Part shown: in pieces, positions 23,923 through 37,983 of the stretch
Numbering within the stretch: position 1 is the stretch's first letter
Layout: every line of letters begins with the position of its first letter
Translations under genes and position numbers: made by a program
Notes under the pieces: model-generated
The model's input: the letters and a program-made list of their open reading frames with translations, nothing else
The model's database searches: none
What the model was told of the DNA's origin: nothing
NCBI RefSeq assembly: GCF_041296385.1
Contig: NC_091015.1
Coordinates: 91,372,004 to 91,436,003 of the forward strand
Origin: Aphelocoma coerulescens
Lineage: Eukaryota; Chordata; Aves; Passeriformes; Corvidae
Direction of reading: 5' to 3'
Length of the DNA: 64,000 nt

Positions 23923-26900
23923 TTCCTTCTACAGTATAGATAACACAGCAATGAGACTGTTTATTTCCTAAAAACACTTTGTTTATGCTTTATTAGTAAC
24001 TGAGTTCAGAAAAGAAAAAATACAGTTTTCTTTCAAAGAATGACAGTTCTATAAAGTCTGGTGATCAAAAATTCCTGAGGGGAAAGAGTTTTTATTCCCT
24101 TTGTGTGGAAAAATGAGAAAAAGCATAAGACATACATCACCCACCCACACCTCCTCTGGAGATATTTGGAGAGGCACTCTAGCAATCAGAGCTGGCGAGC
24201 AGTGGATTTTTCACTTCACAGAAGGAGCCGAGGTTTTACATTTTATTATGTTTTGAAATGAAAACTAGAAGTGCAGTCATATTTTCTGTTTGAAAATTTC
24301 TAGGCAGGTCTAATAACTGCATATGACTTTAGACACCAGGAGGGGAATAGATGCCCAGAAAGGCTCAGCAAAGGAAGCATCTCTTACTTAAGAGCTCATG
24401 CTTGGCAGCCAGGCTTCTATTTAAAAGGACTAGATGCTCATTACTGCTCTCCCATGAGGCATGTGTTGTGGCACATTGCACATATGACAATAAACAGTAC
24501 TGACTGAGACCACTTTTCTCAGAGACATGACACAGAGGGCACAATATAAGATTATAAATAAAATGAAATTTTAAAAACCCAACTGATCAATTTACTGTGA
24601 ATTTCACAGAGGTGTCCTTATAGCAAAAATGAGGAGCTTCAATCCAGGAGCAGAGGTAAGCAATCTCTGGTCAGCCTTTCTATGTCCCTCATTCATCTGT
24701 AAAGTGTATTTTATGGTCATTCCTCATGGCAGAACCAGAGAATCTAGAAGGCTCCTGTTCAGGGTGCATCTCACTAGGTGCCTGTAAGAATCTTAATCAA
24801 CACTGGAGTCTTGCTTGCTTAATTGTCCTTATTTTGTGCTGTATCTCCTATGCTAACTAGAATGACTGATTTTGCGAAGATCTGGGTAAAAGAAGAAACT
24901 GTGATTTCTAGTAACCATGTCTGCTACTCAGAAAAGATTTTGCTACTGCTCAGAAGGCTTGACTATATTAAGATGAAATATGCTAGTACATGTGCCTTTG
25001 TGTAGAGGGAATAGTCTAGATGCATGTAATGTCTTGTTATTTTATGTTTGTGGAAACTTAGTGAGAATGGGACATTAATAAGGCACAGACATAGCTGACA
25101 CCTTATAAGATAGTACCAAGAAATTTTAGTTATTGTTGTCATTTCCAGAGAAGACTTGCTCAAGCCTGCAATCTTCTCTCCAGAATTTTCTGCCATGTAT
25201 TAAAATTCCTTACCTACTTCGGCTGGAGCCTGTGACCTTTTTTTGTCAATGTATCTGTTTATATATTCTTCATTTTATAAATATAAAGCCAACCTTTTGC
25301 AGACAGTTTGGTAAATTAGATAATGCAATGTATGGACTGTTTAAGGGGGGATAAATGTACTTTTCTTCCTTTGAGCATTGATAGAAGGAACTAGTGCCTA
25401 AAACATGAAAAAAGAGGGTGCTGAAAAAACAATGAATTTTATGCCATCCTCCACATTATGTTTATGAGTGTCATTGTGCACATGTTAATCCAGAGCAGGT
25501 GATGCCTCTTTCAGACCAATGAGGCTCATCATCGAAGGTCAAATAGAAACTTGAAGCTAGAAAGGGTCAAGCTAGTGAATGAGAAGGAAAAGCTTGCTGA
25601 GACCATAATCCCTTCACTCATGTCAAAACAGATTTGAGCTATTGTTCAGCCTGTGGAACCTCTATTACCCTTAGAAGTCATTCTCTTTGAAAGCATTCAG
25701 GAGCCTGTGGATAGGAAACTTGAAATGAGCACAGTTTAAAAGAATTCACCTTTGTCACTTCAAGGAGAGAACAGCCTGTGCCCTACAGAGATGAACATAA
25801 AACACAGGCACAGTGAAAGTCCACTGGTTTATGAGTTTTGGTGTTAGAATGATTCCAATCATATGGTTTTGAATGATTTTTCTAATTTTTATAATTTAAG
25901 ATATAAACAAAGGTAATTACATTAATCTTGGTCGGAGGGGTAAAGTTAATTTAGATGTTGATGGAAGCAGCATGTGTAAATGAGATAGAAGCTATTGAGC
26001 ATAGCTATAATGCACAGCTGAAAAGCTCTGCTAAAGCAAGAAACTCAGAAGAAAATCCGAATCCTTTCCAGGGTGAGTAAAGACTACGTAGTGTATTTTT
26101 CAAAAGACAAAAGGTTGTAAAGTATCATTATAGTCTGAATAGAGCTCAAAATTTATGTGGAAGTAAGAAGGTATGCAACTGGAGAAATAGATGCTAAGGC
26201 AGACCATGCATGATCTCATGACCTCTGGGAAGCTAAATATTAACCTAGTAGATAGAGATAAAGAAGAAGAGTATTGGGCATGGGAGTTTGGAGACCAATC
26301 CATCTTCTTTAAACTGAGGACCAGTAAGACCTAAACAGTTGTTTTGTATTCTCTGAAATCTGTTGACAAAACTATCAGCACTTAGTCAATATAAATTACT
26401 AACAAGAACATGAACATTGAGCAACATATTGAAAGTAAGAACTGATGATACGATTTGACAGAAATCACAAAATAAGTAGGTGTGTTGGTGATACAATAAA
26501 GGGGTATATTGGATCTTCCAAAGAATCCAAAGTAATGGTTTGTTTGAGTTTACAAGAAAATTAGGCACAAACGTTGGGTCTCAGACCAGAGCCATAATTC
26601 TCAGCTGCCTGATTTAAACAAGCTTCTCTGCAGAAGATGAGTGCATAAGTGGTTTTATTCTTTGGTGGGAAGGATCCTAGGAGACTTGATCTGATAGAAG
26701 TTGAGGGAGAAACAGAAAGGAACAGTACAGATTATTGCTTTTGTTCTTAAGTGTGATGAATTGCCACAATTTTCAGCTTGTTAGTGGAAGAAACAAAAAA
26801 AGAGGGAAAAAAAGGGAATTTATCAAGAGATTTTGACTGTAACACTGACTGTTTGGCTGGAAATTCTTTTACACACTCTATCTTCTCCTTCCCAAGAGAC

Positions 26901-29900
26901 CCTATAACACCTCACAGAAAAAACAAGGCTAAAATCTGGTTCCAATGCCAAAATGATCTTAAAAGAAATTTATTAGACCTGGACAACCACACAAATTCCT
27001 AAAGTCTGAAAGAGCTTCAAGTAGGATTTTCAGGTCAGAAAAAAAAGATTGTAGAAAATAATAAAAAAACAACCAGAAAAAAACAAAAATAGAGGAAGGA
27101 TGCACTAGAGAAAAAAAGGAAAAAGATGCAGGTGGCTTGAACATCAAATTTCTTTAAAAGTCAAATTTGGTTTTTTCAACATTAGTAAGAAAAAATGGTC
27201 CATCTGGAAACCTAGGGCAACTCAGAGTCTCCCAACAGACTGTTCGAAATTAAGTTGGAAAGGTTTTGTTGTCTTACTGGTAATAGTTACAGGCAAGAAC
27301 ATATTTGAGACTGTAACCGTGTAAAAGATGGGATTCTCTGCCTGTGGTGAGCAGGAGAGATTTAAACCACTTCTTTGAAAATTTACATTTTCAGTATACC
27401 AGCAGTAAACCAAGGTTCATCTTCCTCATTGTTTCACGGCTATTGCCACATTATTCCATGCATCTATTACCATAAATTTTGACATTTTTTAGAGACTAAT
27501 CAGGCCACATGCCAGATGTACTGATCAATTTTGATAGATTTGAACTTAATTGTAGAAGCCACTTATAATCCACTGAAGTCTGCAGAGGGTCTTGTTCAAC
27601 ATAGGAACTACTTGTCTGACAGCTTTTACAAGGGATCCTTAGAAATTGTTATTGTCAGAGGTAATCTTCAGTGTAGGGAAAATTGACATGGACCTCAACA
27701 CAAACGCCTGCATTCCTTCTTCTACCATGACCCTGCAAGGCTGACGTTGGGTTAGTGTTGTGTGAGTCAGCACACTGTCACTCGTGTTTCACACTGTGCT
27801 GTCTTTAGAATCTAATACTGCAAAAAATGGCTTCCTTTGTGTAGGAAACCTGTCCTATTAAAAAAGGATGTGTGTTTAAGTTTGAATTTCAGTGAACCAG
27901 CACAGCCTTAATGGAAGGGCTAATAGAATTGGATACTCATGGCATAAACTCACTTGTCTGATAGGAACATATTCCTGGTGCTGATAGCTGGTCTACCTTA
28001 TACAATTAAAGGATGAAGAAGAATTAGAGAAAAACCCCAAATGCTGCATGGAAGAAATAATAAAATGTCTTGGGTTTTGGTATGGAAACTTCCATAGGCT
28101 ACATTGATAACAGAAGTTGTGAAGGAAAGTGAGAGGCAGAAGGTGAGAGAAATTGCAACGTTACCTGAAATAAAACCATCTCAATTGTTCCACTCAGTGT
28201 GGACACACTGGTAATATCTTTCAGTGCGTTGCAAAATCTAAAGACAAGAAGGATCAAAGCTACCTTTTGAAACTTCAAATTTCAAAGGGCACCTTAGCCC
28301 TATGACTGAGTTCAGATTAATCTAGATAGCTGCTTACCAGACCTAAAAGAAGTTAACTTCTACCAGTAGCGGTCACAACTTTCACAAGATGATTTGAGAC
28401 TCAGCTTGAGAAAACTGACAGTCTTAAGTACTGTCAAATAAATGCCCACAGTATACCCAATAAAAACACCTGATACTTGCTGGCACATACATATTCCAAG
28501 AATCAGATAAAGAATTAATTTTCAAAATAGATGAATGCAACTGAGCATTGTACATTGAATGGGATGAAATAATGAATCTGAATATTTAACCGGTCTACCA
28601 CTGTTAGGGAGGGGTAAGTTCAGGCATGTATAAAAAAAATTAGTCCTTATCATGACATGGATTGAGAACTATCAGGAATTCTAATACCTCTCAAAATAGC
28701 TGCAATGGATTAACTGAAGAGACTTTTTATTCTAATGGAAAAAGTGCAACTGCTGTAATCAGGTACCTTAGTTCGGTGAAGAAAGGCAACCAGCAGTATC
28801 AACCACCTGATTTTGTAAAAAGAGCAGCTTTCTAAGGAAAGGAGCAACGCAGAGTTTGGTTAAGGGAACAGGTATTATTAAGGGAACAAAACCATAGCAT
28901 GGGACTAAATTTGAAGAGAGAACTCAGGTAATGGTAAAATTATTAAGGAAAATGGACCATGCCTTCTCCTATCATGCAGAAAGACCCTATGTTATAACAG
29001 ACATATGGCTCTCTTCTAACTGGTGCATATGTCCACTTGAGAAATACAATGCAGTTGGAGAAGTAGACCCCTTGGTGTCAGAAAGTCTTTAGAACAGCAT
29101 GAAAATATGTTTTTCTACCTTTTTTTGTCTGTTTTTTGTTACAAAAACATTCCTTTCCATCCTGTGTTTCAAGACTTTGAATTCAGTATGATTTCCTATC
29201 CATAACAGGGCTGGGGGGAGGTGGCATTTATTTATTCAAAGCCCCACCAGTTCACAAGATTGAATTAATAAGCTAAAAATTAATTTTTAAATTTATTGGT
29301 CAAACTTTCTTGGAAAAATAAATCCCACTCAATTTAAGATTTTTTCATTTTAAAGTAGTGATTTTTTTTAAGAAAAACAAAATATTCTCTAGAATTCACA
29401 AAGGTTTGACTCTCCTAGTGAAACAGTCTCAGTCCTGCATTGGGCTGTAAAACCTTTATGGGCTTGTTCTGTAAATCAGTTGCAGCACAACCCATAGAAA
29501 AATGGTGGCATTACTGGTTAGTAGTTAGAACTCATCCAAACTGTACTATTTTTTTCCCTGAAATGGCAAATATTTGCATAAAGTAGTAGTGAGCTTTTGC
29601 ACCAGACCCCCAAAAAGTAGAACACTTTTCTTGTGGCAGCAAGAGAAGATTCTGATCTTACAAGTCAGATTATTTCTTTCAGTATATGTAATGAATTTAG
29701 GTATATGCTTGGAACTGTTAAAGATACTAGCACTCTGTTAACACCATAAACAATCATATTACAGACTTTAGTGGCTATATTTCTCTGGATGCTGAGCTGA
29801 AAAACAGTCCTGGATTCCCTTGGTTTTACCCACTAAAACCTTTGTTTCTGTCTCCCAGTGCTGCATTTAGTGCAGAATTAGAGCTAAAGCCACAACAGAA

Positions 29901-32078
29901 TAAAAATTCATTTATCTTGGAAAAGAAGAAGATTGTGTGGTACTTTTATGCTACATAATGCAATGTATAGTGAGCCACAAATTCATAAGTATCTACAGAG
30001 TGGTGCTGTTTATGAAAGAATAAATCTATAAGCTTGTTTTCTTACAGTGTACTCCTTGGTCAAAGACATTTAAGGTTACAGTATTTTCATTAAGGGCACA
30101 GAGTTAACACATGGTTATATCACCATAAGACAACATTTCTTGTCATTTCACTTATTGTTAACTCTAAAACCCATTTGCTTTGACAAGAAAGATCACAAGA
30201 GAATATTTGACAAATCAACACTGTCCAGACACCAGCTATTTTACTACATATATTTTCCTCTGTACCTCATGATGATAGACTGTCATCCATTAGATGAAGT
30301 ATAGAGAACAATGAGAGACTTATTTTTTATTTATCTGACAAGGATATATTGCTCTGATAGCATCACTTTTGTTCTAGAAGCATATTATCTCAGCCTGGAA
30401 GACTGACAGAATGCTTCTAGTTTCATTCATCAGGCCAAAGATTTTTCATGGCCTTGGCCTCTGTCTTCTTGCGAAAGACAACTGTATATCTAATAGGAAA
30501 ACAGAAGTGCAACTTAATTGTTTCAATAAACTCCCACAAGAGTAAGATAGACTTAACATCAATGTTTTAAGCACATTCTTTTTGAGAGTGGAGGGAAGGG
30601 GAGGAATTCTCTTGAAGCTCAATAGTGATAACCACACATCTCTTTTTAACTCATAGTAACAAAAATCACGTGAGTTAGAGGGGCCTTGAGTATGTGCTTC
30701 CCTGAGCTCTGTTACAAGAGTGGAGACCAGAAAAATCTGTTGTAAAAAACCAAAAAAGTTCTGCAGAGAGAAAAGACCCACGTTGCATTCTGTGATGGCT
30801 GTAATTACCCGATGGCTGCAGCCTTCTGTGCACTGAGCATCTGTGGGTAGGAAAGCACAGAAAAATACCTGAAATTCACATTTAAGCATTTCTACCCCTC
30901 TATCATGTTGGTAGCCATGTTTTTTCCCTGAGTGCATAGAAAGATGTTGACATCAGAACATAACTTCAGTGAGAAAAATTGTTTGCAAACACTGAACTAC
31001 AACTTGCAGGCTTTTTGGGTAATTAAAGCAAACTTAGTCCACCAGAAGTTCACACAAGCTGGCTGCAGCAGCACCGCAGTGTTACAAAAGAGAGTAAACA
31101 AAAGCAGCAATCCAAAAGCATTTCTGCACCTGTTTCTCTAGGAAAACTGAACAATAGCATGGTGCTCTGGAAGCCTGGAGCCAATCTAATAAAAGATTCA
31201 AGTGATGTGTGCTGCAGATTCATTGCGGTTACCATTCAAGGACATTTTTAACTTATTGCTGAAGCTGAATAATTAGCTTTTCAAGCATGCTAAAGTTACA
31301 GAGGTATTCAAGCTGTTACATCCTAACGTAAGTCTCTTTTCCATTTTCAGTGGCATCTTCTTCATCATTAAAAAAAAGGAAATCAAAATGCCTCCTATGT
31401 TGTTTGCACAATATCTGTGACATCATCCTGGAGATTTTGCTCCCGATGTTGTTTGGAAAGAACCTTACAAAAGCCTTCATTTTTATCCAGAGTGCATTTT
31501 TACAGTCATCAAATTTGTGTTCTTAGCTTAATTTTTACCACTAGCAAACCCCCTGAACCACAAAACAGTGGGCAAATATTTAACCTTACGGCTACACCAA
31601 GATTATGTGTAAGGCAGGAGGAACCTTTCTTTCCCACTTGATGGTAAAGGTTGGAAGCAAGTACAGGGATATTTTAGTGCAAATTGCTCCAGATGTCTTA
31701 TATCAGATGATAAGGAGACAGCTTGATAACAGGGAAGATCCTTGGTTTCCACCTGCTCACTCACTTCCGCCTGAAACCTCACATAATAACAAAAATGTTA
31801 GAAATGGCTGCAAGAGGTGCAACAGAAAGGGCTTCATTGAGCCACTAGAAGTGGCTCAACAGCACTTGCAGCAGATTTTTAATTGCTGCATCAACATTCT
31901 ACTTTTTCTGTCTGATTCAGTGACAAGTCAGTAGCCATATATTTTGTTCTGCGCAGGAGCTACAGCTGAAATATGTTCACTTATTTCGAACAAGGTTCAT
32001 GATGTTGTAAGATTGCTTGAACTGGAAGTGAGGAAAATTAAATGAGAGGAGGCAGGGCAGAGAAACAAGGTAGGAAAG
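23923..32078. other. Long unique AT-rich stretch, no gene recognised
   Basis: About 8 kb without a recognisable repeat. It contains the minus-strand exon candidate at 28165-28237. A 163-codon minus-strand open frame at 30446-30937 has no recognisable domain and is within chance expectation. No RNA gene was seen. Confidence 0.5.
28165..28237 (-). CDS. Candidate coding exon, gene not recognised
   Basis: On the minus strand a strong acceptor (CCTTCTTGTCTTTAG) and a CAG|GTAACG donor bound 73 nt. One frame is open throughout: phase 2 in, phase 0 out, 24 codons including LKDITSVSTLSGTIEMVLFQ. The other two frames contain stops. The exit phase fits the candidate at 18366-18406. No homologue was recognised. 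Confidence 0.25.
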
Positions 32079-32629
32079 TGTCCTGGGTTGAGGGGTATTC
32101 TATTACCATCCTCATGAGCTGTGGAAATCAGGTGGGGCAGTGTTTCCTTGCCTCCTCCCCCCAGACTCTCTTGCTGTTAATGGCCCATCATTGTCCTGCT
32201 GCATGACTCAGAGATAACTCCCTCCAGACTCTCTTCTGTTAACGAGCCTAATCAACACTTGGCCTCATGACTCATTACCCCATTGTGAGATGCTCCACCC
32301 AGAGGGAGGAACCAAGCATCCCATCGTGGATATAACTGGGACTCTGAGCACCAAAGAGGGGCTCCACTGGATTTCCAGAGGACAGGAGCTACACAGCCAC
32401 CGCTGGATTTTCTGAGGAAGAGCAGACCCCTTCTACTACAGGATCACCACTTCAGAGGATTGCAGCCACCATTCCACCAGACTGCTACCACTACCCTGCC
32501 TAATAGGGACTCAGGTTGTATCTTGACTCTGTCAGTATTTTCTTTTACTTTCTTTTCCTTTTCTTTAATTTCCATTAAATTGTTATTCTGACTTGGTGCC
32601 TCTCACTGGTTTGTTTTCAAACTAGCACA
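32079..32629 (+). mobile_element. Solo LTR of an avian endogenous retrovirus
   Basis: This GC-richer, roughly 550-bp block starts TGTCCTGGGTTG and ends ACTAGCACA. It has a TATAA at 32331 and an ATTAAA polyadenylation-type signal at 32574-32579 followed by a short U5-like end, the expected order for a plus-strand LTR. The layout resembles avian ERVL LTRs. No internal retroviral sequence or second LTR is adjacent, so it is a solo LTR from recombination. No exact target-site duplication was found; the flanks share only an aggaaa word. Confidence 0.75.
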
Positions 32630-35600
32630 TAAGGAAACATAGTTATTCTGAAAACTTTTAAAGTATCTCAAAGTGAAGACAGAACAAATTTGTGTGTTGT
32701 CAGAGAAGATAACAGCCAGTTCCCAGTTTCAACATGACTGAAATAGTTTGAACAAGGAACACTGTGAGTCAGTCACTGCCCAGTCTGCTGTGCCCAGCTG
32801 GTCACATTGGTAAGCTAAAACAAATTTCAGACAGAATTCAGTTCTTGACTTCCTTTATGCAACTTTCCACTCACTTCTGCACACACAGTGTATTTAAATA
32901 ACAGTGTAAAATACAGCTGCATGATCCATACACAGATTATTCCCAGTTAGCAGGGAAATGTGAGGGTCCCTGTAACAGACTTTAGCAATACTAAGTGTTA
33001 GCATAAAGTGAAGACTTAGAATTCAATTCTGTTTAACCACCATGCGAATTTTCCTATGGAAGCAGTAGAGAAGACATACGTGGGACATATACACTAAAAA
33101 ATAAAAAGAGAGCAGAGAACCTAGCTTTGTGCCGGGCCTGCCTTCACCTAAAGATCTTCCTGTTAGACAGCTGGTGGTATGCAAGACATAATACAGCAGT
33201 GTTAGCACAAAATATTCAGAAATCATTCTGGTTGCCCCACACATCAAATCATAGCATCAGCTAAAATAAATAAAAATTTTTCAGTGTAATACTGTTGGAT
33301 TAAAAATCTTTTTTCATTTTGAACCTCCAGAATTCATACACTTTCATAACTCTTCTGTGACTCTGAAACTTGCCTGGGTTTTAGTTTAGAACAATTCGTC
33401 ATTACAAAGTAAAATCATGTCATGGGTCAGAATGTATAAGTTCACAGTGTAAATGTTGTTTTACAGATCACAAGAGAATTTGAGGGTGATGACCCAAAGA
33501 GAGAATATAACGTCAGCTTGTTCTCGATCTCCTTTGTGAATAGTTGTCACTCAGTATTACTCATTTATGTTTTTCCAAGTTTTTTCAGGTTAAAGAGCAA
33601 AAACAGTATAAAAGGATTTATCTTACACTTGAATCCAGATTGTAATAAAATTTTCCAAATGTTGACTGCCACACAAAATCCATCTTCTTGTGTCAGATTT
33701 TCTCTGAGGAGCTAAGGAGTAAGTGCTCTTCAAGGGCCAAGGGTTAAGATTGTAATCACAGGTTAAGAACGAGGTAGAGAGAAAGAAACTTCTTCTTGTA
33801 TATGCATATGGAAGATTCCCTGGGGGAATGCAAGCCAGTGTTGCTATGTCAAGTTTGGACCTCCCTGAACTAAACAACAACATACACCTTTCTTTTGCTA
33901 TTTGACAGCATAGTTCTTTCCTTCACTATGCACCTACAAAATTCAATGAATGTCTCTCTCCTCTAGAGATAGTACAAGAGCAGGAGGAATAATACGCAAA
34001 GTCAGTTGTTACCATGATAATCTGAAACTTCTTTACATGTAAAAGTTAGTGAGCAAAGGAAATCCCAGTGTTTCTTTTTTATTCTGCCACTGAGGTGTAA
34101 ATCCATTAAATTTCACAGAACTATATAGCATCTGTCTAACTTCAGAGTATTATCAAAAGGTATACAGATTACAACCTATCTTCAAAGGAAAATTCATATG
34201 GCTGTTTCTGTCAGGACTTTATACCTGACCTAAGAACTGTGAGACTAGTGTCATAAATCAATGTTCCTGAGTTTAATAACTTTCTCATAGTAAATATACA
34301 GTCCAAAGAGCACTGTCATGAGCTGTGTGAGAAAACTTGTACATACTCTTAAAGGCAGCAAAAGCCGGGGATACTGTTCGAATGCTGTTATGGGGAGATA
34401 TTCTTAATTTTTGTGATATTGTATATGCAAAATATAAAATCTATAGCTGGGAACCAAGTGGTTTTGATGGTTTGTTAGTCTTTTTATTTTTTCCTACATC
34501 TCTGTGCATGAGGGGTTTCAAAACTCCAGCTTTGTCTTATTCTTTTAGAGGACATGTTCCCATTGCTTTAGTCTTGGGAAATTAATTTTTCTTTTCAGTT
34601 CTTAGGTAACTTTGCTGCCTTTTTATTTCCCCCTGGCTCAGCCTTCTTATTCTTCTCTTCTTGATTTCTTTTTATTCAGTGTCTCCTGTATCAAAATTTA
34701 TAATTATTTTATTGACATCTATGATCAATCATTTATTTTACTCTAGGTTTCATTTTTATTTTTAATATTTATTTTATTGTGGGATGATTTTGCTTGTCTC
34801 AGATGATCTCTGCCCTGAACAATGATAATGTAAACTCTTCTTACAACTTTCTATTTGTATCCAGAAGTCAGAGAACACAGTTGAAAATTTTCTCTGAAAA
34901 CTTTAGATTAATCTTTCTTTTTCAAACTTTCATTGTGATGTGGCAACATGCTGTTTTCCTGGTTTTGTTTTTCTTAAAAATGTAACTTAACATTTTAGAA
35001 CTATCAAGGGCAAGCAAGAAGCCAGGCAAGAAGGGTATTAATAGAAAATTATATGGAAGCAAAGAATGGGGCATGAATGTTACATTTATTGTGAGAAAAA
35101 CTGTTAATTTTTAGAAACAAATAATGCTTCTGTGATCCTTTATCATTGCCATAGAAGAAACACTTTTTCCTCTTTTTTTATTGTTTCAAAATAATTTGCT
35201 GAGGTGGAACTTCAGAAAAAATAATCGGTAGTGTCAGGTAATTCACAGTTCAGGGATTGAGGTTGCCTCCTCTAGCCCTTTCTGTTTACTTTTGGATTTG
35301 TTGTTTCTTTGTAAGTGAGCATAAAGGAAGAGTTCTTTTTCACTTTTGAGTTTTCCCTTATTTGTTAGATTTTTTTACTCAGATGTCTTTCTTCCAGATG
35401 GGAGTTGGAAAGAAAATGAATTTAAAAAGTAAAAGAGGGAAAGAAAAGCACAAAAAAAATAAACCTTGTTTTTCAGCTTTTTCATCTGAACTAATATAGA
35501 TTTAGAGTGTTTGAATAAGGAACAAAACTTCAAAAACATTGAACAGTGATTTTTTGGGAAAGGATATTTTCATAAATAATTGGCTTCCTCATTGAAATGC

Positions 35601-37617
35601 AGAATTCACCTTCATCATGGAAATTTTTGGATTAAAAAATTGGAATGTTTTAACTGTTCACATCAAGTTTTATTTATAACAAAAGTCAATATAAGAAAAA
35701 ACTGTTGCAAGTGGTATTATTTTCTATATTATTTCAGCTATTTCACCGGCCCAGGAAACAGAGAAAGATATTTTCATGGAATCATAAAATTTTGGCTGTT
35801 TATTGTCACTGCTGGTTTTGCAAAGTACTTACTGACAGAAATTGGTAGTATCTGATCTAAAAGGAGCTAAATAGACATTGACTGTATTCTAACTTTTCCT
35901 GTGCTATAAATGTCACATGCTGAATTACATAATCTAAAAATATCCAAATGGTTTCTCAAAGTAATAATAGATTTCAAACACCCTAGAAATATTTTTATTT
36001 TAATGGTAGGAAAGTAGTTATGTAAGTTTTAAATCCTTAGGTTTCCTTTTTATTTCAGCTCTATTTGGTTGAGATACTTAGCACTATGCACTGAAAATAG
36101 TTACTAGCACCACAAAGATCCAATCAGGCTATAAGGGGTTTGATGATTTCACTTAACATTGATCGACCAAAAATATATTAAGTTTCATCTTAAGCAGGCT
36201 ATTTGGAGGTAATGGGCCAAATAGTACATTGTTGCTCTAGATAAGATATGGCATGATGTGAAAAATTAATTTTTGAAGCCCTAAATAAATCAGTGGAAGA
36301 TTAGACTACAACCTACCATTTCCTTGTAGTTCATCCCACACCTATCCCATTAACCCGACTGCAATTATACAGGAAATACTTTTTTATAAAGGATATTAAC
36401 AAAGCTCTGAACATGTAAAAACTTACACTACAATCTTATAAAATTGTTTAATTTTACTACTTTTTTTATGATTCCGTTAATATTTGAATGATGCTACTGA
36501 ATAATTTTTTCAGCATTTCTGTTGGAGCATTACACTGATGACTATTAAGATAATAGTCCCAGTTCAAATAACCAGAGTACAGGTAAATGTTCAAGAGTCA
36601 ATAGACATTTTTTTGCAGTGATCCAAGTAATCTTACAGTGACTACATAACGAAAAACAAGTATCTATTAATAATATTAATATTAATGAATGTTTTCAAGA
36701 GATAGTAGTGCCATCAGCTACATGCCATTTTGAGTTTGCATTGCAGTTTTAAAAGTACCTTTGGATAACAATCTGATGCTGAAATGACAGGGTTCACGGA
36801 GAGAAAAGTTTTAAAGGACTTTTCAACACCTCTGTTTGCATCCGACCTGTACTTACCCTCTTTTCTGCCTCTTTTCTGTTGCTTTCACTTTTTACTTTTT
36901 CATCTTAACCAAGAAAGTGAATTATATGCTCAGTTGGCTCAAATCACTATAATCATTACAACAGAAACGTTCAACACCAGGGAACAAATAGTATTTCGTT
37001 ACAATTAGGATTTGTCAATACTGCAAACATGAACTGTATAGAATTGGATTAAAGTGCTGCTGTGTCCTGACCTGGTTGTGAGGTGATTCTAATTTGCAGT
37101 GTAGACAGTTGGCTGTCTTTTATCATTTTCCCTTTATAACCTTCTTCACTCTATTAATGATAATAGGATCTGATTATTTCCATTTTATTTTGGTGAGGAG
37201 GTTGGAGGTGGGCACCATGGAGAGCTGCTGAACTTCTGTCACATAACCAAAAAAAAGTACAGAAAATTTCATTTTCAACATTCAATTTTAATTTGCAGTG
37301 TTACACTATATGGCCAGATAGATAGCTTGTTTATTATTAATTTTATTCTCTTCTTATAAAGGTTTCTTACCCTGTTTGATTTGTGTGCTAGGAAATTCAG
37401 TTGCTTCAGCTGTTTCTCAGTGATTTCTGTGAAGCCCTTCACAAATCTGCTTATCACTATGATTTCATTTTCATCATCTTAAGGTACTCCATTTCTAAAT
37501 AACATTTTTCCTTGTTTATTTATAGGAAAAAATAAACAGTAAAACAGAGCCGAAGAAAACATGGAAGTGCTTTATGTTCCAGACAACAAAAAAAATATAT
37601 GCCATCTATAAATTAAA
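32630..37617. other. Unique AT-rich stretch, no gene recognised
   Basis: No repeat family is recognised apart from low-complexity AT runs. A minus-strand exon candidate is listed at 37371-37446. Shorter splice-bounded segments near 33150 and 34340 on the minus strand are too short or too weakly bounded to call. Confidence 0.5.
37371..37446 (-). CDS. Candidate coding exon, gene not recognised
   Basis: A strong minus-strand donor (AGG|GTAAGAA) follows an open frame that includes GFTEITEKQLKQLNFLAHKS. With the acceptor AAGCAG at 37447-37448 the exon is 76 nt, phase 2 in and 0 out, which fits the exit phase of the candidate at 39336-39406. The acceptor lacks a good polypyrimidine tract; an alternative upstream AAG acceptor would lengthen the exon. 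The peptide is charged and helical. No family was recognised. Confidence 0.22.
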
Positions 37618-37720
37618 AACAAATAAACTACAAAAAAAAAAAAACAAAACAAAACCCCAAACAACTAACTAACCAAAAAACAACAACAACAGCAATAACA
37701 ACAACAACAAACGTCAAAAA
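37618..37720 (+). repeat. A-rich low-complexity tract with AAC repeats
   Basis: Runs of A are followed by imperfect AAC and AACT units (aacaacaacaacagcaataacaacaacaac). It is a simple-sequence tract about 260 bases before the CR1 element and has no coding content. Confidence 0.85.
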
Positions 37721-37983
37721 CACCTTTAAAAGCAGGGTCAGTTCCTGGCCCAATGTGAGTACAGATATCCAGAAAGGTAGGGAGTAGTTAAAGTAAATCA
37801 CTGTCTCTGGTTATCTCAGTAATTATGGGGACTCAGACAACAAACCTTGAGCACACTTGCTCTTGCATCAGTTTACATAACAGCATATGAAGTCAAGACC
37901 TCCTAGAAAATGTGAGAAATGTATGGAACATCTTGTTAACACTTTATTTTGAGCATTCACCATTCAGAATCAAAGTCCCTTCT

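Noticed and set aside
30446..30937. 163-codon minus-strand open frame, the longest outside repeats
   Set aside because: No recognisable domain, unremarkable composition, and a frame of this length is expected about once by chance in 64 kb on six frames.
36307..36350. Minus-strand segment with a good acceptor and GTAGGT donor
   Set aside because: All three frames contain stops.
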